Of a stretch of DNA of 64,000 bases, positions 11,847 to 23,382 are shown in pieces. Source of the stretch: Thinopyrum elongatum (lineage: Eukaryota; Streptophyta; Magnoliopsida; Poales; Poaceae); contig CM022302.1 of assembly GCA_011799875.1 (NCBI GenBank), positions 300,835,048 to 300,899,047 of the forward strand, written 5' to 3'. Under the pieces are notes generated by a model. The model saw nothing but the letters and a program-made list of their open reading frames with translations. It was not told where the DNA came from and made no database searches. The position numbers were made by a program, and so were the translations under genes. The stretch's first letter is position 1. Each line of letters starts with the position of its first letter.

Positions 11847-12139
11847 TTGTGTAAAAAATTCAGGGTTTTTCCATGATCCAGTGAATTTAAACAATTCTGT
11901 GACTGGACGCAAAAGTTTCTGTTTTTCAGCAAGATCAAATCAACTATCACCGTAAGCCATCCCAAAGGTCTTACTTGGCACAAACATTAATTTAAACACA
12001 AAAACACAATTACTATAGAGGTAATAATGTGTATTTTATTCAAGAACAGAAGCAAAACAAAAAACACAAAAATAAAATTGGGTTGCCTCCCAACAAGCGC
12101 TATTGTTTAACGACCCTAGCTAGGCATATTGCAATAGAT

Positions 12140-13279
12140 CTAGGTATTGTCATCTTTGGTATGCAATCCATAAGTAGCTCTCATAATAGATTCATATGGC
12201 AACTTAATTTTCTTTCTTGGAAAGTGTTCCATGCCCTTCCTTAACGGAAATTGAAATCTAATGTTTTCTTCTTTCATATCAATGATTGCACCAATCGTTC
12301 TAAGGAAAGGTCTACCAAGAATAATAGGACATGTAGGATTGCAATCTATATCAAGAACAATGAAATCTACGGGCACATAATTCCTATTTGCAACAATAAG
12401 AACATCATTAATCCTTCCCATAGGTTTCTTTATTGTGGAATCCGCAAGATGCAAATTTAAAGAACAATCATCAAATTCACGGAAACCTAGCACATCACAT
12501 AAAGTTTTCGGAATCGTGGAAACGCTAGCACCCAAATCACACAAAGCATGGCACTCATAATCTTTAATTTTAATCTTAATGGTAGGTTCCCACTCATCAT
12601 AAAGCTTTCTAGGGATAGAAATTTCCAACTCAAGTTTTTCTTCAAAAGATTTCATCATAGCATCAACGATATGTTTAGTAAAAGCTTTATTTTGATTATA
12701 AGCATGAGGAGAATTCAACATGGATTGCAACAAGGAAATACAATCTATCAAAGAACAATTATCATAATTAAAATCCTTGGAATCCAAAAGAGTGGGTTCA
12801 TTGCTACTTAAAGTTTTGACCTCTCCAATCCCACTTTTATCAATTTTTGCATCAAGATCTATAAAATCCAAATCATTGGGACGCCTTCTAGCTAAAGTTG
12901 ATTCATCTCCAATCCCATCTTTATCAAGATTTATATTAGAAAACAAAGATTCAATAGGAGTCACACCAATCACTTTAAGATCTTCATCATTATTTAAAGA
13001 CTCCGGTTTAGAGGCCATCTTATTAACCAAAGTAGCTTGTTTATCAGAAATTTGGCCTACTAAATTTTCAAGATGAGCAAACTGAGATTTCAAACCATAA
13101 AATTCCTTAGACATGTCATCAAGCTCTTTATTAATATACTCCATCATGTTTTTTTGTTCTTTAAGCTCGTTTCTAAAGAGATTATTATACTCATATTGTA
13201 AAGTCATAAAACTTTTAGCATTACTTTCAATCTCTTCCAACTTCTTAAAGTAAGGATCGAAGCTCTTGGGTTGAGCCAT
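12140..13279 (-). CDS. Intact ORF: coiled coil plus aspartic protease of non-autonomous gypsy
   Basis: A clean 379-residue frame starts at MAQPKSFDPYFKKLEEIE. Residues 1-95 are rich in Glu, Lys, Leu and Asn in coiled-coil style (KEQKNMMEYINKELDDMSKE). The C-terminal half is a retroviral-type aspartic protease with active-site CDLGASVSTIPKTLCDVLGF near residue 250 and the later ILGRPFLRT segment. The main gag domain and any zinc knuckle, RT or integrase are absent. The matching element at 57196-64000 has a gag domain before this region, so this copy or subfamily has lost it. Expression is unknown. It is unusual for lacking stops in such a truncated element. Confidence 0.75.
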   Translation of the reverse strand: MAQPKSFDPYFKKLEEIESNAKSFMTLQYEYNNLFRNELKEQKNMMEYINKELDDMSKEFYGLKSQFAHLENLVGQISDKQATLVNKMASKPESLNNDEDLKVIGVTPIESLFSNINLDKDGIGDESTLARRRPNDLDFIDLDAKIDKSGIGEVKTLSSNEPTLLDSKDFNYDNCSLIDCISLLQSMLNSPHAYNQNKAFTKHIVDAMMKSFEEKLELEISIPRKLYDEWEPTIKIKIKDYECHALCDLGASVSTIPKTLCDVLGFREFDDCSLNLHLADSTIKKPMGRINDVLIVANRNYVPVDFIVLDIDCNPTCPIILGRPFLRTIGAIIDMKEENIRFQFPLRKGMEHFPRKKIKLPYESIMRATYGLHTKDDNT

Positions 13280-13512
13280 AAAGGCAAGCAAACTAACACA
13301 CGGGCAAACAAAAAGCAAACGAAAAGACGAACGGAAGAAGGGCGAATAAAAAGGCAAATCTTTTTGTATTTTTCTGAAAATCATTTTAGAAGTGGGGGAG
13401 AGGAAAACGAGAGGCAAATGGCAAATAATGTAATGCAAGAGATGAGAGTTTATGATGGGTACTTGGTAGGCTTGATGTAGATCTCCCCGACAACGGTGCC
13501 AGAAATTCTTCC

Positions 13513-15094
13513 TGCTACTTCTTGAGCTTGCGTTGGTTTTTCCCTTGAAGAGGAAAGGGTGATGCAACAAAGTAGAGATAAGTATTTCCCTCAGTTAGAG
13601 AACCAGGGTATCAATCCAGTAGGAGGTACAAGCAAGTCCCCAATCTACGCACCTGCACAAACAATCAAACACTTGCACCCAACGCGATAAAGGGGTTGTC
13701 AATCCCTTCACGGTCAATTGCAAAGGTGAGATCTGATAGAGATAGGTATATAAGATTGCCAAACCGTAAAACAAAATAAAAGTAAATAAATTGCAGTAAG
13801 CTATTTTTGGTATTTTTGATATATAGATCTAAAAATATATGATGGAAAATAGACCCGGGGGCCATAGGTTTCACTAGAGGCTTCTCTCTTGAAAGCAAAT
13901 AATACGGTGGGTGAACAAATTACAGTCGAGCAATTGATAGAAAAGTGCAAAGTTATGACGATATCCAAGGCAATGATTATGCATATAGGCATCACGTCCC
14001 TGTCAAGTAGACCGACTCCTGCCTGCATCTACTACTATTACTCCACACATCGACCGCTATCCAGCATGCATCTAGAGTATTAAGTTCATAAAGAACAGAG
14101 TAACGCCTTAAGTAAGATGACATGATGTAGAGGGATAAACTCAAGCAATATGATCAAAATCCCATCTTTTTATCCTCGATGGCAACAATACAATACGTGC
14201 CTCGCTACCCCTACTATGTCACTGGGTGAGGACACCACAAGATTGAACCCAAAACTAAGCACCTCTCCCATTGCAAGAAATACCAATCTAGTTGGCCAAA
14301 CCAAACCGATAATTCGAAGAGAAATACGAAGATATGAAATCATGCATAAAAGAATTCAGAGAAGATTCAAATAATATTCATAGATAATCTGATCATAAAT
14401 CCACAATTCATCGGATCTCGACAAACACACCGCAAAAGAATATTACATCGGATAGATCTCCAAGAACATCGAGGAGAACATGGTATTGAGAATCAAAGAG
14501 AGAGAAGAAGCCATCTAGCTACTAGCTATGGACCCGTAGGTCTGAGGTAAACTACTCACGCTTCATCGGAGGGGCAATAGGGTTGATGTAGATGCCCTCC
14601 GTGATCGAATCCCCCTCCGGTAGATTGCCGGAAAAGGCCCATCTCACGGAAACAGAAGGTTGCGGTGGTGGAAAAGTATTTTTGTGGCTCTCTCCTAGGG
14701 TTTTGGAGTATATGTGAATTTATAGGACGAAGAAGTAGGTCGGTGGACTCCCGAGGGGGCCACAAGCCAGGGGGCGCCCCCCCCCCCCTAGGGCGCGCCC
14801 CTACGGCCTGCCATCTCCTCGTGGGTCTTCTGACTTCGACTCCAAGTCTCGTAGGTGTCTTCTGGTCCAAGAAAAATCATCGTAAAGTTTTATTCCGTTT
14901 GGACTCCGTTTGATATTCCTTTTCTGTGAAACTCAAAAACAAGGAAAAAACAGAAACTGGCACTGGGCTCTAGGTTAATAGGTTAGTCCCAAAAAATAAT
15001 ATAAAATAGCATATTAATGCATATAAAACATCTAAAACGGATAATATAATAGCATGGAACAATCAAAAATTATAGATACGTTGGAGACGTATCA
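13513..15094 (-). repeat. 5' LTR of nested Sabrina-like gypsy
   Basis: A 1582-bp terminal repeat, collinear with 57196-58747. It has TG..CA ends on the minus strand and is followed inward by the PBS at 13484-13501. Includes a GC-rich block with a short poly-C run near 14780. Confidence 0.85.
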
Positions 15095-15099
15095 CCTCC

Positions 15100-16654
15100 C
15101 ACTCACTTCTTTTGAGAGAAACTCCTTCTCTAGAAAGGTTCCATTCTTGGCAACAAAGATCTTGCCTTCGGATCTGTGGTAGAAGGTGTACCCAATTGTT
15201 TCCTTAGGGTATCCTATGAAGACGCACTTCTCCGATTTGGGTTCGAGCTTATCAGGCTGAAGCCTTTTGACATAAGTGTCGCATCCCCAAACTTTAAGAA
15301 ACGACAGCTTAGGTTTCTTGCCAAACCACAGTTCATACGGTGTCATCTCAACGGATTTAGATGATGCCCTATTTAACGTGAATGCGGCTGTCTCTAATGC
15401 ATAACCCCAAAACGATAGTGGTAAATCGGTGAGACATCATAGATCGCACCATATCTAATAAAGTACAGTTACGACGTTCGGACACACCATTACGTTGTGG
15501 TGTTCCAGGTGGCGTGAGTTGTGAAACAATTCCACATTGTTTTAAATGAAGGCCAAACTCGTAACTCAAGTATTCGCCTCCGTGATCAGATCGTAGAAAC
15601 TTTATTTTCTTGTTATGATGATTCTCCACTTCACTCTGAAATTCTTTGAACTTTTCAAATGTTTCAGACTTGTGTTTCATCAAGTAGATATACCCATACC
15701 TACTCAAATCATCTGTGAAGGTCAGAAAATAACGATACCCGCCGCATGCCTCAACACTCATCGGACCGCATACATCGGTATGTATTATTTCCAATAAGTC
15801 ATTAGCTCGCTCCATTGTTCCGGAGAACGAAGTTTTAGTCATCTTGCCCATGAGGCATCGTTCGCAAGTATCAAATGATTCATAATCAAGTGATTCCAAA
15901 AGTCCATCTGCATGGAGTTTCTTCATGCGCTTTACACCAATATGACCTAAACGGCAGTGCCACAAGTATGTTGCACTATCATTATCAACTTTGCATCTTT
16001 TGGCATCAATATTATGAATATGTGTATCACTACGATCGAGATTCAACAAGAATAGACCACTCATCAAGGGTGCATGACCATAAAAGATATTACTCATATA
16101 AATAGAACAACCATTATTCTCCGATTTGAATGAATAACCGTCTCACAATAAACAAGATCCAAATATAATGTTCATGCTCAACGTGGGCACCAAATAACAA
16201 TTATTGAGGTCTAAAACTAATCCTGAGGGTAGATGTAGAGGTAGCGTGCCAACAACGATCACATCGACCTTGGAACCATTTCCGACATGCATCGTCACCT
16301 CGTCCTTAGCCAATCTTCGTTTATTCCGTAGCTCCTTTTTCGAGTTACAAATATGAGCAACCGAACCAGTATCAAATACCCAGGCGCTGCTACGAGCATT
16401 AGTAAGGTACACATCAATAACATGTATATCAAATATACCTTTGTTCACTTTGCCATCCTTCTTATCCGCCAAGTATTTGGGGCAGTTCCGCTTCCAGTGA
16501 CCATTTCCTTTGCAGTAGAAGCACCAGTTTCAGGCTTGGGTCCAGCTTTAGGCTTATTCTCGGGAGTGGCAACTTGCTTGCCATTCTTCTTGAAGTTCCC
16601 TTTCTTTCCCTTGCCCTTTTTCTTGAAACTAGTGGTCTTGTTAACCATCAACAC
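15100..16654 (-). pseudogene. Copia gag end, protease and integrase, broken
   Basis: Reading from 16654 leftward, the basic gag tail (KKGKGKKGNFKKNGKQ) leads to a CCHC knuckle (CFYCKGNGHWKRNC) that lies in a shifted frame, the shift being near 16525-16535. The protease site VFDTGSVAHICN follows, then an in-frame TGA at about 16143. Integrase has an HHCC finger (HCRLGHIG to CERCLMGK) and the catalytic D, D and E in IHTDVCGP, LRSDHGGEY and NGVSERRN. A frameshift lies near 15430, after which MTPYELWFGKKPKL to FLSKEVSG continues to the gypsy insertion. At least three disabling changes plus the insertion make it non-functional. Confidence 0.9.
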
Positions 16655-17252
16655 TTGATGCTCCTTCTTGTGGTGCAGATGGGGTTGGCGACCTGAGGGC
16701 GCCCGTCGGGCCGACCGTGATGGCGGCGGTGGAGGTGAGGGTGCCGGCGGCTGCCGGAGCCTGGAAGGGAGGGAGTCTGCTAGGTGGTGATCTGGAGGCG
16801 GAGTGGAGAAGAGTTAGAGAGAAGTCAAAGCTAGTGCCCTGGGCATCGCGTGTGTCACGGGAGTGCATCAAGAGATGGAAGAGGAAACTAATTTTCCAGA
16901 TTGAAGATGTAGAGGACGAGATTAGGGGGAGGAAGAGATGGCAGATCGGGGGGAAGGGAGGGGATATTCGCCATGAGGCCGTTGAGGTAGGAGGAGTTAT
17001 GGGAGAGGCGCCATTGACGGCGTCCATGAAAGGGGCAACAGAGGTGATTCTGGTCTTAATTTCTCCTGATTTTCCGCCTCCTCTAGTTAATTCGCGGTTA
17101 CTGGGAGTGATTCCAGATGGAAGCAAGGCCAATTTGAAGATCAAGTTTGCTGCGGGTGGGTCGTGCTTTCCTCATCCGCCCCTGGTTTTCCAATTCCCTT
17201 TGCTAGTCCTCCCCTGTCTGCTGTTCTTGGGTTTGAGAGAGAGAGGAAGGTG

Positions 17253-18650
17253 ATGGAGGAGATGTCCCAGGAGAATATGAGTGTGGAAGGGGTGGGAGCA
17301 GACCAGCAGCAGAAGGGCCAAGAGCAGGGCATGCGCTCACCGGCGGGGACCTTGGCAACCCCGTCGACACCCCCAGTGCTGATTCGCAAGGAAAAATATG
17401 TGTCCAAGCTTCAGCAGGTAGGTTCAGGCTCTGTTGTGGTGGATTTGGAGGAGGTGCGCCGGGCGGCCAGTGGGTGGCTGGTGGTGGGACGATTGCTGGC
17501 AGAATTTTAGGCGGATCCCGAGGCTATCCTCAATGAGCTCCGGCGAGCATGGCGTCTCCATGGTGAAGTCACTCCGCAGAGGGTGGCAAGTAGTGATGGT
17601 CGCTTTGTCGTGAAGTTCCATGATCAGAGGGATAGGGATTCTGTCCTTCATGGTCATCCCTGGCAGTTCAACAAGGATGGGGTCATCTTTGCACCATTTG
17701 ATGGCAAGGGCAAGCCAGCAGATACCAACCTTGGAGTCATGGGGATATGGGCGCAAATTAGAGGGCTGGATTATGAACTTATGACTGAGAAGATGGGATG
17801 GTCCCTGGGGGCAAAACTGGGAGAGGTGGTGGAGGTCTCGCACCGCAACGGATTCATTGTTGATGAGTACCTGCGGGTGCGGGTGAAGCATCCTCTTCAT
17901 GATCCTCTACGGAAACACATCTCCATCAACCCGAAGGGCAGCTGCATTGAAATTAGGTTCGAGGTGAAGTATGAAAAACTGCCAAATTTTTGTTTGTTCT
18001 GCAGTTTGGTAGGCCACTCGTCGGCAAGATTTTGTAGCATTCCAAGAGACTCTAGGAAGCCGGAGTTCAGCTCTGCAATTAGGGTGGTTCCTTATTGGAA
18101 GGAAAGGAATTCTGTGAGGAGATCGGTGATGTTCCAAGAGGCTCTGCCAAAGATGAAGCAAGTGTCAGAGGAAGTTATCAAGGAAGTGGAGAAGGGCGTA
18201 CACAATCTGGTGGTAACGGTGAATTCCATGTCGGAGTTTTCTGATCTTGTTATACAGGACGGCGCGAGTGTGGTGCCGGGGCTGGCACCAACGCTACCTT
18301 CCTCCATTGGGGGCTCCTCCACTCAACCTCCTCCTAATTCATCAACACCTCCGCCTTGTCAGGGAGGTGTGCCTTCCAGGCTGCTCATGGAAGGACCTTC
18401 CACGGGGGGATCGATCGCTCCTCCGTCACATCCGGCCATTGCTATTGGGGCACTCAGTCAGCAGGGCTTGAGCCCTGCAGCAATTGCTGCTCTTCATCAA
18501 GATGTGCTCACCCGGGTGAGCCGGGCGGGAAAGGACTCCATCGCCTCTGAAGGCTTGAACCCCGGCCAGGAGGGCCGGGGTCTAGTACCTGTCTCCCTGC
18601 TCTGTTCGGTCCCTGCCTTGGTCAGGAGGGAGGGAGAGCTAACTGGTTAT
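17253..18650 (+). pseudogene. LINE ORF1, gag-like nucleic-acid-binding protein
   Basis: The frame from MEEMSQENMSVEG is interrupted by one TAG at 17508-17510 and resumes in the same frame. A DUF4283-like region (GRFVVKFHDQRDRDSVLHG, HPWQFNKDGVIFAPF, IWAQIRGLDYELMTEKMG) is followed by the CCHC knuckle in CLFCSLVGHSSARFC near 18000 and a proline- and serine-rich tail. Plant LINE ORF1 proteins of this form bind RNA and help target-primed reverse transcription. The frame runs to a stop at 18719, but the last part belongs to the RT side of the internal deletion read in the wrong frame. Confidence 0.85.
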
Positions 18651-21600
18651 TGCATGGAGACCGCAATACATCATTTTTTCATAATGCAGCGACGGCTAGG
18701 AAAAAAGAAACAACATTAAAAGACTTCTGGATGACGCCAGAGTGTGGCAGGAAGGTATAGAACTAAAGAATCATATTGTGAGTTATTTCTCAAATCTCTT
18801 CACTGCGGATGTTATTCAACCAAACAAGGATGTTTTATCTCTTGTGCAAATAAGAGTGAGCATGGAGATGAATGATGCCCTTCTCGCCCCTTACACTGCT
18901 GATGATGTTCGAAAGACACTTTTTGATATTGGCGATTTAAAAGCACCAGGGCCAGATGGGCTCCATGCTATTTTTTATAAAAGATTTTGGCCTATGCTTG
19001 GGGATGATTTGGTTGATGAAGTCTTGAAAGCGGTGAATAATTGCACAATCCCCGAGGGATGGAATGATGCTGCGATTGTGATGATTCCAAAGGTCAATTT
19101 ACCCGAGAAGGTAACTCAATTTAGATCTATTAGCTTGTGTAATGTGGTGTATAAGATTATCTCCAAAATGTTAGCAGCACGCTTAAAGAGATTTATGCCT
19201 GATATTATTAGCCCAACTCAGAGTGATTTTGTACCTGGAAGAATGATTACAGATAATGTTTTAGTGGCCTATGAGAGTTTTCATACTATTAAAAAGAAGA
19301 GAGAGGGAAACGAGGGTTTATGTGCTATCAAACTTGATATGCATAAGGCTTATGATCGGGTTGAGTGGCCTTTTTTTCAAGGGATTTATGTTGAAACTTG
19401 GATTTCAGGAGAGATGGGTTAACCTTATTATGCAGTGTGTCTCCACTGTCGAATACAAGGTCCGGATTAATAATGAAGAGAGTGAGAGATTCAAACCTAC
19501 GAGAGGCTTAAGACAAGGAGATCCTTTATCCCCTACCTCTTCTTATTATGTACAGGAGGTCTCACCGCTCTGTTGACGCATGCGGAGGAGAATGATAATT
19601 TTTCTGGAATTAAAGTGTCTAGAGAGGCCCCCCTATTACTAACCTTCTCTTTGCTGATGACTCATTGATCCTCATGAAGGCGAACCTTCTCAATGCAAAG
19701 ACTTTGAAATCTATTCTGGACTTGTACTGTGCTGCCTCGGGACAAATGGTGAGCGTTGATAAGTCTAGCATATTTTTCAGTCCTAATACGGGAGTGGACA
19801 CCAGAGAACAAATTTGCTCAATCTTGAACATCATGATCGAGGCGCTCAATGACAAGTATCTGGGTTTGCCAGCAAATGTGGGCGTAGATAAGTCCGATTG
19901 TTTTCAGTATTTGATCGATTGCATTGTCATGAAAATTAGTGGGTGGAAGGAAAAATTACTATCAATAGGAGGAAAGGAAATTCTTCTTAAGTCTGTTGTC
20001 CAATCCATCCCTACCTATGCGATGTCCATCTTCAAAATTCCTAAAAAAAATTGCAAAGGAATAACTGACGCGATGTCGCATTTTTGGTGGGGTGATGACG
20101 ACAACCATAGGAGGATGCATTGGATGGCATGGTGGAAAATGTGTGTCCCAAAAAACCAAGGTGGTATGGGATTTCATGATATCCATTGTTTTAACTTGGC
20201 CTTACTGGCTAAACAGGCTTGGCGTCTTCTTGAGAACCCAGATTCTTTATGTGCCAGGATATTGAGAGCCAAATATTTTGTTGATGGAGATTTATTGAAT
20301 GCAAAGCTTAAGAAGGGATCTTCTTTCACATGGCAAAGTATTATGACGGGAGTTAGTACTCTGAAGAATGGGTACATTTGACGAGTTGGGAATGGTCAGT
20401 CCATTAATATTTGGGACTATGCTTGGATTCCTAATTGTGCTACTAGGAAAGTCATCACTCCAAAGGGGGGTCATTTGCTGTCAAAGGTGTCGGATCTTAT
20501 TGACCCCACATCAAACAGTTGGGATGAAGATCTCGTTAATCAAACTTTGTGGCCCATTGATGCTCATCGTATCCTTGCGATCCCTCTCCCACAATATGAC
20601 ATGACAGATTTTATTGCTTGGAATTATACTAAGAATGGTATCTTTTCTGTTCACTCCGCCTATGTCGTTGAGTGGAATCACCAATACGGAAGGAAACTTT
20701 TCCGTTCTAACGGATTGGAGCGAACAAATTTTAATCCAATTTGGCATAAGATCTGGAACTTATCTTGTCCGGCAAAGGTTAAAATTTTTATTTGGAGGGC
20801 GTTGCATGGCACTCTCCCATGCCGTGTTACACTTGCCAATAGACATATGAAAGTTTCGCCAATTTGTCCTTCGTGTTCTTCTAGGCAAGAAGATACAAAA
20901 CAACTGTTGTTCCAGTGCCAGAAAGCTAAGGAGGTGTGGAGAAGACTTGGTTTGGACGGATTTATTTCTTGTGCTTGCGAAGTTTATTATGCTGGTGAGG
21001 CTGTCCTGGAATTCTTATTACAATTGCCAAACCAAGATTTAGCTATTTTGGGGACCCAGAATACGCGTGAGATGATTGCCATCACGACGTGGTATTTGTG
21101 GTGGGAAAGACGTAAACTCGTGCACAAGGAGAAAATTCAAGATGCTAAACAGATATCTATGGGGATTCAAGCTCTTACGGCAATTACGCTATTGCTTCCT
21201 CTCCTAACGCTTCCATGAAGGGGGGGGGGGGGGGGGTTGGAGTCGGCCCCCGGTGGGTTTTGTGAAACTTAATGTTGATGCTTCTTTTGATCATGACCTT
21301 CTGAAGGGAACAACTGGAGCGGTTCTCAGGGACGACAAAGGAAATTTTATTGCAGGGGGCTGCTGGAGAATTGACTGGTGTGCAGACGTTCTCACGGCGA
21401 AAGCTCTAGCGCTTAGATTTGGGCTATCCCTGGCGCAAAGTGCAGGATGTAATCGACTTGTCATCAATTCTGATAACTTGGAGGTCATCGAGACTATGAA
21501 TAATGGAGGACGGTCGGCGGGAGTGGCGGCGGCAATTTTTGATGATTGTTATTTTATCGCTTGTGATTTTTCTATGTCCAAGTTTGAACATTGTAATAGA

Positions 21601-21684
21601 GAGGCAAATAAAGTAGCTCATGAACTTGCTAGGTTGGCTAGATTTTCTGATACTGTTGATTGGTTTGAGGAGCCATTGAATTAA
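18651..21684 (+). pseudogene. LINE ORF2 remnant: RT, zinc-binding region, RNase H (no endonuclease)
   Basis: ORF2 begins abruptly with the segment just before RT (TSFFHNAATARKKK in a shifted frame, about 18665). RT motifs follow: LKAPGPDGLHAIFYKRFW, AIVMIPKV, FVPGRMITDNVLVAYE, IKLDMHKAYDRVEW, TRGLRQGDPLSP and catalytic FADD at 19650-19661. Frames break near 19380 and 19555, and a TGA stop lies near 20379. A zf-RVT region (FSVHSAYVV, CPAKVKIFIWRALHGTLPCR, CPSC) follows. RNase H at 21253-21684 has NVDASFD, SDNLEVI and HCNREANKVAHELAR, but the second catalytic acid in the AEALAL motif reads AKALAL (21400-21402). A 17-base G-run at 21220-21236 shifts the frame before RNase H. Confidence 0.88.
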
Positions 21685-21766
21685 ATTGTACCCTTCCACT
21701 TAAACGATGTATTAGTTATTTCGAATGAATAAAGTTAGTATGTTTTCAAAAAAAACACTTGATGCT

Positions 21767-22310
21767 TGTCGTGGACTTAACACGGTAGATGCCCTAGCAA
21801 AAGGACTTAGGTGTGGAGCCATCGCAACTAGGTTAGCTTGAAGGGGTTAAACGGGACAAAGGACATAGAGAGTTTACCCAGGTTCGGCCCCTCTCAATGA
21901 GGTAAAAGCCTACTCCTGCTTTAGGTTGTATTGCTTGTGTTTCGATTACCAGGGAGCGAATACGCTTGACCTAGTTCTCGATCGATTGTTCCTTGAGTTA
22001 ACCCGCCGCCGGGTCATCCCTTTATATACAGGTTAATGCCCGGCGGCTTATAGAGTCCCGGCTGGCTCACACAAACGTGACCGGCTCGGTTTCTAACTAA
22101 GCTTGCCTTACAGGACAAGTTTAAACATATGGCGGCTCACACCCGTGGGCCTTAAGTCGTCTCCGGGTCTTGGGCCTTCAATTGGCTTGCTCTATGAACC
22201 GCCATCTTCATATCTTCTTGGACCTTATCGGGCCTCTTCATCTTTAAGCCGCTAGTGGCATGACCCGGCCCCTCCTGGGCGGGTCATACCCAGTAGTTAC
22301 ATCCCCAACA
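21767..22310 (-). repeat. 3' LTR of Tat gypsy
   Basis: 544 bp, aligned without gaps to 34763-35306. The adjacent inner side on the minus strand reads CCTGGGGCCTAA, a plausible polypurine tract. Confidence 0.93.
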
Positions 22311-22597
22311 TTAGGCCCCAGGTTGATTTGAACTGGTTCACATCAATCTTCACCACTTGACTTAGCAGAATCTTCCTTTATCAATTCTTTTCCAATTCAC
22401 TGTAACCCGCCATGACGTCACATCTCAGAATCGTGTCAACCCGCCATGACATCATTGCGCATTAACTTCGCATAAAGCCCAGGATATCTCAATAGATCTT
22501 TATCTTAATGGACTTCCCGAAAATCGAGGCGTCCACATAGCCACATAACCATTTTTCAGCCTCCTCGATTCCCGCGCATGCCATCTATCCACTTCCT

Positions 22598-22788
22598 TAT
22601 AAATAGGAACAGGGGTCCTTCTTTTCACTTTTTACCCTGCCCCCTCGTCTTCGTCTTCCTCCTCGCGACACCTCAGCAAACCCTGAGCTCCGCCGCCACC
22701 GTCTTCCTCCAGCGTCCTCAACTCCGGCCGCTGCATCGACCTGAATGGACCAGAGAACGGCGGCGCACCTCCATTGTTCATCAGCGTA
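22598..22788 (+). promoter_or_regulatory. Putative promoter and 5' UTR exon of the antisense retrotransposon gene
   Basis: A strong TATA box TATAAATA lies at 22598-22605. A leader exon could run to 22788, where GC|GTAAGTAAG is a good splice donor. A matching acceptor TTTTCTAG precedes 23368, just 15 bases before the ATG at 23383. This suggests an independent plus-strand transcript opposite to the gypsy's own genes. Start site and splicing are inferred from motifs only. Confidence 0.55.
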
Positions 22789-23382
22789 AGTAAGTATTCA
22801 CTTTCCCCCGAAGCAGATCTGCATTAGGGTTCCCACCATTCATCGGTGTTCTTCACCGTTCCTCATTTTCCTCTCTAGATTTGTGTAGTTTGATCTGAAC
22901 ATGATACTGAAGTTCGCGCGGTAGTAGTTTAACATCCCTTTCCGATCGCAGAAAATACTTTTTCTGTATAAGATCCCATCCGAGCACATGAGTTCTCCCA
23001 CTACCGCGACCTTAGGTTTAGAATTTATTTTATTTTCTGAACTGCTGTAGATCCAAAATAATAGAACTGATCTGCGGAACTTGTTTGTCCATCACTTAGC
23101 AAAATTTCACTTATAGATCTGTAATACTGCAGCCATGCGGGCGGCTTATAAGATAGGCCGTAATCCGCCATATACCATTAGTCCCCTTTTAAGCCGCCAG
23201 TGTACGTTCAGAATCTGTACAACCCGGCATTATCTTCCAGTTTAACCATGCTAATGTTTATAGCACATACCCTCTGCATACGAATCGGCCTTGCATAACG
23301 CACTTACTTATTGATCACTGGACGGTTTAAGAGCATAACCTTAATCCGGCAACATTTTCTTTTCTAGGCTTTCATCAACAAA

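Larger units (their letters stand above)
11655..15094 (-). mobile_element. Sabrina/WHAM/Fatima-like gypsy nested in copia integrase, internally deleted
   Basis: The minus-strand LTR opens TGATACGTCTCCAACGTATC at 15094 and ends CTCAAGAAGTAGCA. A full 5' LTR (13513-15094), a PBS-like TGGCACCGTTGTCGGGGA (13484-13501), a coding region (12140-13279) and a 192-bp stub of 3' LTR (11655-11846) remain. Flanking pentamers TCTCC (11650-11654) and CCTCC (15095-15099) agree at four of five positions, and the host frame (SKEVSG before, RKVELDE after) rejoins across it. Most of the 3' LTR and the long non-coding tail are missing. It is the same family as the element at 57196-64000. Confidence 0.88.
16671..21753 (+). 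mobile_element. LINE retrotransposon (plant RIX/L1 type) with 21-bp target duplication
   Basis: A 5.1-kb element runs on the plus strand with a gag-like ORF1, a partial ORF2 (RT, zinc-binding region, RNase H), an AATAAAG signal near 21727 and a short A-tail. The left target copy is AACACTTGATGCT plus CCTTCTTG at 16650-16670. The right copy is the same 21 bases but split: AACACTTGATGCT at 21754-21766 and CCTTCTTG at 35312-35319, because a gypsy landed inside it. The endonuclease part of ORF2 is deleted near 18640. Confidence 0.93.
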
